Source: Isotricha intestinalis
Taxonomy: Eukaryota; Ciliophora; Litostomatea; Vestibuliferida; Isotrichidae
Direction: 5' to 3'
Length of the DNA: 64,000 nt
Assembly: GCA_023807065.1 (NCBI GenBank)
Contig: JAJJLU010000331.1
Location: 62,001 to 126,000, forward strand
A program made the translations under genes and the position numbers. Under the pieces are notes generated by a model that was not told the DNA's origin, made no database searches, and worked only from the letters and a program-made list of their open reading frames with translations. This document shows, piece by piece, positions 31,164 through 40,972 of the stretch. Every line of letters starts with the position of its first letter. Within the stretch, counting starts at the first letter, position 1.

Positions 31164-33875
31164 TTAACCATTAAGTTGAAATCTTTTAACACTATTAAAT
31201 ATTCTTTTAAGAAAACAATGATCAGTATTTAAATTATTATAAGCTTCTCCATTTCCAGTGTAATGACAACCACATTCACAATCTTCTTTTAAAGTAATAA
31301 TACAAATAATAAAAGACATTTTAATATTAAAAAATTGAAAACAAGTTTTAGCAACATTATTAAAAGTATTTAAAGGATCAATAATAACTAATTCACTTCC
31401 AATTTGAATATTTTGAAAATTAATATTATTTTCTTCATATTCACTTTTTTTAGCACAAATAATAAATTTACTAGGATCAAATTTTAATCCATAATGATTT
31501 ACAAAATCATAAAATAATCTCCCTAAATTATTTTCATTTATTGATATATCATTACCTAAACTTTTTTGAGTTTGAAGAAAAGAAACAATCATTAATATTA
31601 ATCCATATGAAGAAATTCCTCCTTTATATGGATCATTTAAATTTGCTCTTTTTAAAATATTTTTTAAAACCAATACTAAAGGTTTTAAACTTTCATATTG
31701 GGAAATAAAACTATTTACTAAATCTACACATTTTAAACCAAAATGTTTTTCATCTTGAATTGATATATCTATATGCATATTATTATAATTTTCACTTGAA
31801 ATTAATTTAACAATAGGAGTACTTGCTCCAGATAAAAATTTAATTTCTTTAACCCAATTTTTTTGTCTTAAATGTTCATAAATTTGACTTAATAAAACTT
31901 GAATATTATTATTATTTCCACTATTATTATTATTGTCATTATTATTATTATTAAGTGGATTTTTTTTATTAATTAAAACGACATCAATATCACTCCAAGG
32001 TAAACATAAATTTGTAGCATGAGAACCATATAAATGAACTTCATAATCATTAATAATTTCATTAATTGAAATTTGAATATTATTAACAAGAGTATCATAT
32101 AAATTTTGTTCTCTTTCAATATGTTCTTTTACAAATTGTTGGTAATCACTTATATCTTTCGATAAACAAGATATAACATATAATTGATCATATGAAAAAT
32201 GAATAAATTTTTTATTTAAAAATTGACTATATGCACTTGGATTATTTGGTGTTGTTATATTTGTATTATTTTTATTATTTTGTTCTAATATTGAATATTT
32301 TTCATATAATTCTTTAAATTCTTTTTGAGATGTATTTACTTTATTTGCTAAATTTTCTTTTTCTTTTTGTAATATTTCTATTTGTTCTATTAAATTTGAA
32401 ATATTTTGTTGATATTGATTTTCTTTTTCTTGAAATATTCTTTCTTGTTCTATTATTTTTTCTCTGAATTTAATTGAATTTAAGTTCATTTTTTCTAAAT
32501 CATTTTTTAAATTAAAATTTTCAATTTCGTATTTTTTTATTTTATCAGAACTTTCTTTTAATTGATTTGTTAATTTATTTATTTCTAACTCATATTCTAA
32601 TTTTCCTTGAGATAAATCTATTGTTAATGTTGGTTGATTTGTTGAGTCAATATTTAAAAAAGTTTCCAATTTATTATTTTCTTTATTTTTTATTTGATTT
32701 TTATCTGAAAAAAAAATAGGAATTTGAATTGAACTTTTATTTTTTAAACCATAATTTCTTAACAATTTAGCAAAAATTAATTTTTGTTGGTTTTTATAAT
32801 TTTTTTTATTTTTCCTTCCAAAAATAATATTATTTATATCGTTATTATCATTTTTAACATTTTCAATATCAAAATTTTTTCTATTATTATTAATATTAAT
32901 AGGATTAATATTTTTATGATTAATATTATTATCTTCAATAAAAATTCCATTAAACTTTTCATTTTTATTTTTTCCATCTTCTTCTAATTTTTCAATAATC
33001 ATATTACAAATAATATTTTGTCCTTTTGCCATAGCAATTTCAAAAGCTTTAATTCCATCTTTATTAGGTTCATCAATTTTAATGTTATTACAATTTAATA
33101 TAATTTTAATAATATCTAAATTTTCATTTTTAACAGCAATATGTAAAATACTTTCTTTATCAGGTGAACTTTTAAAATTAACATCAGCTCCTTTTTCAAT
33201 TAAAAATAAAAAAGTATTTTTTAAATTATTAATAGCAGCTAAACTTAATGGAGAATGAGAAGCTTGAGTATTTCTTCCTGTTTCAACTATACCAATACAA
33301 TTAACATTAATTCCATTATTTACAAGTAATTTAATTATATCTAAATTTTCTCCTTTTTCACTTAAAATTGAATAAAATAATGCATTTCTACCATTTTTAT
33401 CTTTTTTATTTATATCTAATTTATATTGCATCATTGTTTTTAATAAATTTATATCTCCTTTTAAACAAGCATACATTAATCCAGTTACATTGTCTTTATC
33501 TTCTATTTTTGGATATAAATTTTTTGTTTTTATTATATAATGAAAATGACAATCTGCCTCTGCTCCGTTTTTTAATAATATATCTATAAATTCTAATATC
33601 TTTTTATTTTCTAATGTATATTTTTGAAGACATAAACATAACGCATCATTTAAATTTTTCTTTTCTATTTTTTGATTTTCAAGATAGGAATTTAAAGATA
33701 TTGTATCGTTTTTATCTAAAAATTCTTTTATTTTAATTAAAGATTCATTCAAATGTAATTTTTTAGATTTGTTTATTTGATTATCATTAATGTTTATATT
33801 ACTTTCAGTTTGTTGTAAATTTTTTAAAGAATTATTATTATTATTATTATTATTTTGATTTACTTCCATTTTCAT
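31164..33875 (-). CDS. Ankyrin-repeat and nucleotidyltransferase fusion (TUTase/ncPAP type)
   Basis: About 903 residues from the ATG at 33875 (MKMEVNQN). The frame also has an ATG at 33923, but those 16 extra residues look noncoding. Ankyrin repeats span about 85-305 (DNVTGLMYACLKGDINLLKT, GRNALFYSILSEKGENLDII, LLVNNGINVN, ESILHIAVKNENLDIIKII). A disordered linker and a coiled coil (about 425-530) follow. The C-terminal third is a Trf4/Cid1-type nucleotidyltransferase: GSHATNLCLPWSDIDVVL holds the GS and DxD metal site near 628-630, MHIDISIQ gives the third carboxylate, and DPYKGGISSYGLILMI is the PAP-associated signature near 750. Such enzymes add A or U tails to RNAs. All catalytic acids are present. 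A Cys/His cluster (CECGCH) sits near the end. Confidence 0.87.
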   Translation of the reverse strand: MKMEVNQNNNNNNNNSLKNLQQTESNININDNQINKSKKLHLNESLIKIKEFLDKNDTISLNSYLENQKIEKKNLNDALCLCLQKYTLENKKILEFIDILLKNGAEADCHFHYIIKTKNLYPKIEDKDNVTGLMYACLKGDINLLKTMMQYKLDINKKDKNGRNALFYSILSEKGENLDIIKLLVNNGINVNCIGIVETGRNTQASHSPLSLAAINNLKNTFLFLIEKGADVNFKSSPDKESILHIAVKNENLDIIKIILNCNNIKIDEPNKDGIKAFEIAMAKGQNIICNMIIEKLEEDGKNKNEKFNGIFIEDNNINHKNINPININNNRKNFDIENVKNDNNDINNIIFGRKNKKNYKNQQKLIFAKLLRNYGLKNKSSIQIPIFFSDKNQIKNKENNKLETFLNIDSTNQPTLTIDLSQGKLEYELEINKLTNQLKESSDKIKKYEIENFNLKNDLEKMNLNSIKFREKIIEQERIFQEKENQYQQNISNLIEQIEILQKEKENLANKVNTSQKEFKELYEKYSILEQNNKNNTNITTPNNPSAYSQFLNKKFIHFSYDQLYVISCLSKDISDYQQFVKEHIEREQNLYDTLVNNIQISINEIINDYEVHLYGSHATNLCLPWSDIDVVLINKKNPLNNNNNDNNNNSGNNNNIQVLLSQIYEHLRQKNWVKEIKFLSGASTPIVKLISSENYNNMHIDISIQDEKHFGLKCVDLVNSFISQYESLKPLVLVLKNILKRANLNDPYKGGISSYGLILMIVSFLQTQKSLGNDISINENNLGRLFYDFVNHYGLKFDPSKFIICAKKSEYEENNINFQNIQIGSELVIIDPLNTFNNVAKTCFQFFNIKMSFIICIITLKEDCECGCHYTGNGEAYNNLNTDHCFLKRIFNSVKRFQLNG

Positions 33876-34001
33876 TATTCTTTTAACCACAAATTTGATA
33901 TTAAATATAATAAACTCATACAATAAATATATTATTAAATATTATTTATAATAAAAAAATATTAAAACCTGAAATAATCAAAATCAAAAAATTAAAAAAA
34001 A

Positions 34002-34730
34002 ATGGAAAGTTCAAACAACTCAAATGCAAAAGTAAAAGATACATTATTAAATTTACAAAGTATATTTGCTTCTCCAGAATTGGCAGAAAATTTATTACAT
34101 AAAACATTATTAATTGAATTTAAACATTTACAAAAATTTTGTCCAAGTGGAGTATATATATTACCTCAATTTGATAATATATCAATATGGCATGGAGTGG
34201 TATTTGTAAGAGATGGATATTATAAAAATGGTATATTTAAATTTAAAATAAAAATACCAAATAAATATCCTAATGATGAACCTCAAGTTATTTTTTTTTC
34301 AAAAGTATTTCATCCTTTAATTGATTCAAAAGGAATTTTAGATTTAAAAAAAAAATTTCCTGTATGGGAACCTGGAAAATGTTTTTTAGTTAAAGTAATA
34401 TATTATATTCAAGATATATTTTATAATCCTGTTTATTTTAATAAAAATTATGGAAGTAAAAATAGTGAGTTAAGCAATGAAGAACAAAATAAAATTAGTA
34501 AATGTGTTGAAGAATCTATTAATAATTGCTATGTTAATGATAAAGATTCTAGTATTCAATTTTCTAAAAAAGAAAATTATCATCAATTAATTTTAAGTAA
34601 GTTATTAAATCAAAATAAAGAAATTTCTACTTATGATAGAATTGAAGATTTTAAAAATTGGTTTATGAATAATTTTATGGAGTTAATTCAAAATGATGAT
34701 TCTAAAAATATTTCAAAGAATAAGAAATAA
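34002..34730 (+). CDS. AKTIP: AKTIP/FTS-like UEV protein (inactive E2 fold)
   Basis: A 242-residue ubiquitin-conjugating-fold protein. The core at about 28-150 reads LLIEFKHLQKFCPSGVYILP, WHGVVFVRDGYYKNGIFKF, IPNKYPNDEPQVIFFS and KVFHPLIDSKGILDLKKKFP, following AKTIP (FTS) closely, including the VFHPLVD and KFPVW segments. The catalytic cysteine expected just after FHP is absent (GILDLKK), so it is a UEV that cannot carry ubiquitin. In animals and fungi FTS joins Hook and FHIP in the FHF complex linking endosomes to dynein. The C-terminal 90 residues are helical and charged. The start is shared in a 78-126-base head-to-head gap with the ankyrin-nucleotidyltransferase gene, suggesting a common promoter region. 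Confidence 0.88.
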   Translation: MESSNNSNAKVKDTLLNLQSIFASPELAENLLHKTLLIEFKHLQKFCPSGVYILPQFDNISIWHGVVFVRDGYYKNGIFKFKIKIPNKYPNDEPQVIFFSKVFHPLIDSKGILDLKKKFPVWEPGKCFLVKVIYYIQDIFYNPVYFNKNYGSKNSELSNEEQNKISKCVEESINNCYVNDKDSSIQFSKKENYHQLILSKLLNQNKEISTYDRIEDFKNWFMNNFMELIQNDDSKNISKNKK

Positions 34731-35231
34731 ATCACTTTTCTTTTGAAGAAAAAAAATAATTAATGTTTAAAAATATTTGTTTTTCAAAAAAAATTAAATT
34801 TTAAAAGAAAAATTTTTAAATTTGATATTAATTAATCATTTTTTTATTATTGATTTAAAAAAAATAATTAAATATATAGACCTAATTTAAAATTTTTAAA
34901 AATATTATATGAAAAAGAGTTTTCAAAATGCAAATATCTTCTAATTAGATTTTTAGTTTGTTTTATAAAATTAAAGAAGATAAATTTTTATCATTTTGGT
35001 TTATTATATAAGAAATAAATTAATATTCAGAGAAATTAATCATTAGTTCAAGATATTAACTTGTAAGGATGTATAAATCGAATAGAAACCTAAAAAATTG
35101 AAAAAAAGAAAATTTTTTTTATAATATAAATTTTAATAATAAATATATTAATTAGAAATATAATCAACATCTAATTTTATATAGATTACCTTTGTGTAAA
35201 TAAAATTTATTGTTCTTAAATAAAAAATAGA
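34731..35231. other. Intergenic gap between converging genes
   Basis: About 500 AT-rich bases following the UEV gene. I see no ORF with coding-like composition, no RNA gene and no repeat beyond A/T runs. Confidence 0.4.
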
Positions 35232-35594
35232 TTACCCAATATCCATATTCATATCATTTTCGTTGTAGTTTTTTTTTCTTTTTATCTTGACAGATAATTT
35301 TGGAATGTTTTTAGAATCTTTCAATCTTATTTGACTGAAACGATTAATTAAATTTTCAGTTTTATTTTCTGAATCATATTCTCTTGATAAAGTTAAATAT
35401 ATTCCCTTTGAACTCTTTGTTTTTTTATTTGTATTAATCTTTCTTGTAAAAACTATTATTCTATAGCCATTAATAGTTTTCCTTAAAGAACCTTTATTAT
35501 TAATTTGTTGTCTTGGTTCTTCATCTATAAAAATATTATTTTTATTTTCTAAATATTGATTATCATTATCAAAATCATTTTCAATAATTTCCAT
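35232..35594 (-). CDS. Small hypothetical protein
   Basis: A 120-residue reading from the ATG at 35594 (MEIIENDFDNDNQY). The same frame extends to an ATG at 35681, which would add 29 aromatic residues that look noncoding; I prefer the shorter start. The middle, GSLRKTINGYRIIVFTRKIN, and LINRFSQIRLKDSKNIPKL are not low complexity and suggest a real small protein. Basic overall, no membrane segment, no family recognised. Its 5' end lies about 200 bases from the divergent GAPVD1-like gene. Confidence 0.45.
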   Translation of the reverse strand: MEIIENDFDNDNQYLENKNNIFIDEEPRQQINNKGSLRKTINGYRIIVFTRKINTNKKTKSSKGIYLTLSREYDSENKTENLINRFSQIRLKDSKNIPKLSVKIKRKKNYNENDMNMDIG

Positions 35595-35799
35595 TGTTAA
35601 TATTAAATTTCGAAAATTAAAATAATAATATATTTTTTGGATTGAATCATAATACTTGAAATTCATATTATATAAATACATTTATTATTTTTTTTTTTCA
35701 ATTAAATTCAAAATGTCAATATAATTTACTATAATTTATTGTTTATAAATATTAAGAATATAAAATAATTAATATAAATTTTGATTATTAATAATTGAA

Positions 35800-38700
35800 A
35801 TGAAAAGAGGATATGATAGATTAAAAGAACTTCAAAATATAATTAATAAAATTTCAGCAATGAAAGAATTATGTAATTAATATTATAATATTATATTTAG
35901 TCGTAAAAAAAAGAGATGGAATAAAATTGGAATTTGAAGAGAAATGTTTTAAATTTTATAAACAAAAAATATCAATTAAAAGAATAATTGATAGTGGAGA
36001 TTTAGATAAAAATAATTCAACATTGGAGGTTCAAGAATTTTCAAAACAATTTGTGAATTATCCAGATTTAAAAGCAAATATTTATCAATTTTTATTTTTT
36101 ATAAGAAATCACCAACAAATAATGTTTTATATATCATCTCATAGTAATGAACTAAAATATAAAGAATTATTTCCTAATTTTATTGCAGATAATTTTTATG
36201 AAAATATTTTAACTTTAAATTACTTAGGAGATGAATTTTTAGCATTAATTTATAGATTATTAAAATTAGAAATTTCTCAATTAGATAATACAAAAAATAA
36301 AAAAAGGTTTTTATTAAATTCAAATTGTGGAAAAATACTTAAAGAAATTTGTAATAATAATGAAATAAAATCTTTTTTTAATATGTTATTAAAACCAATA
36401 GTTGAAAATATGGAAAGACAAGCTGAATTTGAATGGAAATTTAATTTAAATGAAATACAAAAAATAATAGATGATTATAAAGAAAAACATAATCAAAAAG
36501 ATATTAATGAATTATATAGACCTCAAATTGATATTGATGATTTAAGAAATTCTTTAAGTGAAAAAAATATATTTTTATCAGATTTTAATGAAGTTAAAAA
36601 AGAAAATGAAAAAAGAAAAAAAGAAGAAATGGAAGCTGCTAAAAAATATTTTTTTGATAAATATATTCCTGATTTAACGAAAGAAGAATTAGAAAAATTT
36701 ATGAATAATCAAAGTGATATTAGAATGAAACAATTTAGTCAAAGACAATTAAATAGAATTCAAAAAGATGATTTTTTATTTGCTAATCAAAATATCATTG
36801 AGCAAATGATGGGAGTTGATAATTCAACTGAAGTTTTAAATTTATATCAAACTTATTTTTCATATATTAAAAATGTTATTGATTCACTTTTACATTATTT
36901 AATTGAAAATATGCATTTAATACCTTATTCAATTAAATGTATATGTAAAATAATTTCTATATTAATTAAAAATAAATTTAATGATATAAGTGAAATAGAA
37001 GAAAATGCTTATATTGGAAAATTTTTTTTTGAATTATTGTTTTTTGAAATTTTCAAAGTTCCTGATTATAAAGGTTTAATTGATAATTTTATTATTTCTA
37101 AAAAAACTAAAGAGAATATTAAAACAGTAATTATTATTATAGGACAATTATCAAAAGGCAATTTTTTTAAATCTACTAAAAAATCAGATTATACTCCTTT
37201 TAATTGGTATTTTTTATATACTATGCCTTTATTATTACAATTTATTGACAAATTAAAAAGTATTGAATTACCTTCTTATCTTGAAAAATTATCTAGTGGA
37301 AAAATTAATGAAAATGATTTTAGTTATAATTATTTTATAGAAAATAAAGAAGAAATTATGAATTATCAATCTATTTGTTTTAATTTAAAAAACTTTATTA
37401 GTTTATTTGATTTTGTTTATGAACATAAAAAAGAAATTTTAGATATAATTATTGAAAAAAATGAATTAAATAATATTATTCAAAGTATAAATAGAGAACA
37501 AATATTTAAAATTATTCATAATGAAGTAACACAAAATAAAATAAATTATTTTGTTACAACGAAAGTAATTTTTTCACCAAATATTTCATATTCATATAAT
37601 ATAAAAGAGAATGATAATTTAATAATAAAACCAAGTAATTTAAATGCTGAAGATATATTATTGAATAATTTATTTGATATTCAAAAATTTTTGGTAATTA
37701 TATTAACAGAATATAAAAACTTAGAAAAAGAAGATTTTTCTGAATATTGTTCAAATTCTATAGATATTATAAAAGAAATTATTCAATTAATTCGAATTCA
37801 AAAAGTGAAAAAGAAAAAATCTAAAACTTCAATTCCAATTGAATGGTATGGTAAAGTTTTATTAAATTTATTAAATGAATTACCTGATGAATATAAAGAA
37901 AATGATTATTCAAAATTATATGAAGAATTTGAAAAAAATTTATTAGACTCAATGAATAATTTAGATTTTGGTCAATTAAGTGAAATGTCACAAAAATTAA
38001 AACCAGTTAATCAATTAATTCAAATTACAAAAGAAAATGAAAAATTATTAAAAAATGCAACGATAAATGGTAATATATTAAAATTTGTAGAAAATTATCA
38101 AATAAATATTTCATTTAAAATGAACAATGAAGTTAAAAATAAAATTGAATATTTAGAGGATAATGAAAAAAAAAAAGAAAAACAAAAAAATAAAGTTAAA
38201 AAACAAAACGAGGTTGAATCCTGTGGTACAATTAAAGAATTAATAGAAAAATTTCCAAATTTTATTACATATATAAATTCAAGAAATAATGAAAGTGAAT
38301 ATGATAAACAATTTTCAGAAAATTTTACTTATTTAAATAAAAAAATAAAAGGTTACATTCCATATTATTTTAAAAATAATAAAAAAAAACTAAATGAAGA
38401 AATAGAAGGAATAAATGATAAAATAATGAGTTTTTTCATGAGTAATATATATGATAAATTATTTACTTCAGAAATACAAGAAAATGATCATAAATTTTAT
38501 CAAAAATGTGTTTCTTTTTCTTGGATAGAATTAAAAGATTTAATAGGAGAAAATAATTTAATATTAGATAATTTTTTACCAATATCAATACAATATATTA
38601 ATGAATTAGAAATTGCAAGAACTCCAAAAAAAAAATTAAATTTAATTGCTAAAATTAAAAGAGTTATTTCAGATACTTATTTATTTAATACTGGAAAAAG

Positions 38701-38944
38701 TATTATTGAAGTAGATGAATTTTTACCTTCTTTTGCTTTTGCTTTAATTAAAGCTCAACCTAAAAAAGCAATTTCAAATTTAAATTTTATTAAAGTTTTT
38801 TATGATTCTAGTAAAGAACAGTCTGTTACATTATTTGAAAGTACTATTCAATTTATTGAAAATTTAGAATTTTCAAAATTAAAAAATATTTCTAAAGAAG
38901 AATTTGAAAATAAATGTATTGAAGCAAGTAAAATAACAAAATAA
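35800..38944 (+). CDS. GAPVD1: GAPVD1-like RasGAP plus VPS9 protein (Rab5 GEF)
   Basis: Two exons (35800-35872 and 35901-38944) separated by a 28-nt intron give about 1038 residues. The N-terminal half holds a RasGAP-type helical domain: LGDEFLALIYRLLKLEISQL and FLLNSNCGKILKEICNNN followed by FFNMLLKPIVENME match the GAPVD1 (Gapex-5/RME-6) pattern. A helical middle region follows. The C-terminal 130 residues are a VPS9 domain: ARTPKKKLNLIAKIKRVISD, EVDEFLPSFAFALIKAQPKK (with the catalytic Asp and the conserved DEFLP) and SNLNFIKVF. VPS9 domains load GTP on Rab5-family GTPases, so this should act on early endosomes. The first exon encodes MKRGYDRLKELQNIINKISAM, a helical start comparable to GAPVD1. 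Confidence 0.88.
35873..35900 (+). other. 28-nt intron in the GAPVD1-like gene
   Basis: GTAATTAATATTA...ATATTTAG. It joins TTA-T to TC-GTA (Leu-Phe-Val) and gives the large exon a proper ATG; without it the long frame has no ATG at its start. Confidence 0.8.
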
Positions 38945-39050
38945 TGTTAATTTATTATTTATTTTTTTTTTATTCATTTTAAAAAGTAAAATGAATGGGA
39001 ATTATATTAAAATTAAAATAAAATAAAATAAATGAATTAAATAACTTTTT

Positions 39051-40889
39051 TTAACCCCAAATTTTTATTACTTCATCAGAACCTCCTGTAACAATATTTC
39101 CATTATTAATTTGTATCATTGCTCTAATTGACATATCATGTGCATTTACAAAACAAGTTAATAATTGTTTATTAAATAAATCCCAAATTTTAATTTTTTT
39201 ATCATTTGAAGCTGAGGCAATACTATTATTTTTTAATTGAATAATTACATTAACATTATATTCATGTGCTTTTCTAATTTCAATATCTATTTTTTTTTCT
39301 TCAATGTTCCAAACTATAATATCACCTTCATAATAACCACAAATTAATTTTTTATTGTTTATTGCTAACATTGAAGAAACTAAATCATCTATTCCATTTA
39401 ATATAATAGAATCTATTTTATTTTTATTAAATATATTAAATACATTAAAAATTTCTATTGAAGAATCTTCTTTTGAAGCAGCAAATAAATTATCATTTAT
39501 ATTACATAAATTTGTTATTTCTGAAATTTCTTTTGTTAAAATACAATTATAATTTTTAGATGAAAAGATATTAATTTGTTTTCCTGAAAAAGATAAAAAA
39601 AAACCATTTTTTAATTTGAATATTAAAATTGGTTGTTTAATATGAATTTTTTGAATTAAACTATAATCATTATTAATATTCCATAATTTAATAGTATTAT
39701 CATTACTACAAGAAATTAATATATTATTATCAATTTCACAAATTGAATTTACACTTGAATTATGAGCTTGGATTTTAACACTCATTTCCATTAAATAATC
39801 ATCCCAAATTATTATTGTTCCATCGGCTGAACAAGAAGCAAATTTTCCATCAGATAATTTAATTAATTTATATATTGCTCCATAATGGCTCTTTAAAGTT
39901 TTTATATGACGAGTAAAACGAGATTTTGTATTTTTATTTATTTTAAATGGATCATCTGTTGTCATTATTTTATTATTTTCATTTAATTGATTTTCATATT
40001 TAAAATTTATTTTAGAAAATATTATATTTATGCTCTTTGATATATTGGTTAAACTTGATTGTATTAATGATATTTCTTTTTTAATTTTATTATTTGAATT
40101 ATTTATTGTTTCTTCAATGTTTTTTGAATTTTTCGTTTCAATGAAATAATTGAAATTAAATGAATTTATTAATGAGTTTAAAAGATTATTTGGACTTTCT
40201 TTTGTATTATATGATAATATTTTGTAAATATTTATTAATGGAAGATAAATATTTAAATAATTATTAAATGAATTAATTATTTCTTCTTTTAATTTCTCTG
40301 CACAAAATATTATATTATCTATTTTTTTTATATTTTCATCAATATTTTTTTTAAACAGTTTAACTTTTAAATTAATTTCTTTATTTAAATCATTATATGA
40401 TTTATTTAAAAAAACCCAATTTTTTTCATGATAAAAATGAGTATTTTCAATACAACTTTTACAAACAAAATTTCGGCATTTATTACAATAATTAATATAA
40501 TTTAAATTATGAACTAAACATTTCCTATTATCAATATTTTTATATTTTTCATTTATTTCTCCTTCTTCATAAAATAAAATATGTTCAAAATAACATTCTT
40601 TACAAAGAAAATTATCACATTCAGGACAAATAAAAGGTGCATTTTCATAAATATGATAAGGACAATATTGAGGATAATTTGAAGATTCTTTATTTAATGA
40701 CAATAACAATTTTTTCAAAGAAATATGTTTTAAATTTTTATTTGTTGAATTTGAACAATTATAACTTAAAATAAAATCAGAATTTAAAGAATTATATTTT
40801 ATTGAATTTATTGGTAAAAATTCTTTAAAACAAGAAGGACATTTAATAGGATAATTTAAATCATCAAAGTAATATTTTGAAAAAGACAT
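39051..40889 (-). CDS. B-box and WD40 repeat protein
   Basis: A 612-residue protein. A first Cys cluster at about 17-50 (KCPSCFKEF) is a partial RING-like element. Two B-box-type zinc modules follow: CPYHIYENAPFICPECDNFL with CKECYFEH (about 82-110) and CLVHNLNYINYCNKCRNFVC (about 128-150). A coiled coil is present at about 165-300. From about 320 to the end are seven WD40-like repeats, with CSADGTIIIWDD, CSNDNTIKLWN, ASNDKKIKIWD and GGSDEVIKIWG. The last blade ends only one residue after the IKIWG, so the propeller is the C-terminus. It resembles the protein at 21765-23507 in order of parts but is diverged. Possible E3 or scaffold role; the weak RING leaves ligase activity doubtful. Confidence 0.83.
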   Translation of the reverse strand: MSFSKYYFDDLNYPIKCPSCFKEFLPINSIKYNSLNSDFILSYNCSNSTNKNLKHISLKKLLLSLNKESSNYPQYCPYHIYENAPFICPECDNFLCKECYFEHILFYEEGEINEKYKNIDNRKCLVHNLNYINYCNKCRNFVCKSCIENTHFYHEKNWVFLNKSYNDLNKEINLKVKLFKKNIDENIKKIDNIIFCAEKLKEEIINSFNNYLNIYLPLINIYKILSYNTKESPNNLLNSLINSFNFNYFIETKNSKNIEETINNSNNKIKKEISLIQSSLTNISKSINIIFSKINFKYENQLNENNKIMTTDDPFKINKNTKSRFTRHIKTLKSHYGAIYKLIKLSDGKFASCSADGTIIIWDDYLMEMSVKIQAHNSSVNSICEIDNNILISCSNDNTIKLWNINNDYSLIQKIHIKQPILIFKLKNGFFLSFSGKQINIFSSKNYNCILTKEISEITNLCNINDNLFAASKEDSSIEIFNVFNIFNKNKIDSIILNGIDDLVSSMLAINNKKLICGYYEGDIIVWNIEEKKIDIEIRKAHEYNVNVIIQLKNNSIASASNDKKIKIWDLFNKQLLTCFVNAHDMSIRAMIQINNGNIVTGGSDEVIKIWG

Positions 40890-40972
40890 TATAAATATAT
40901 AAATATATATACATATATATATTTTTTATAAATAGTTATAAAATGTGTATATTATAAAAATTTAATAAATAA

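Noticed and set aside
33876..33923. Upstream ATG extending the ankyrin-nucleotidyltransferase by 16 residues
   Set aside because: The extra MYEFIIFNIKFVVKRI is hydrophobic AT-rich sequence unlike the coding start, and MKMEVNQN is followed by typical coding sequence.
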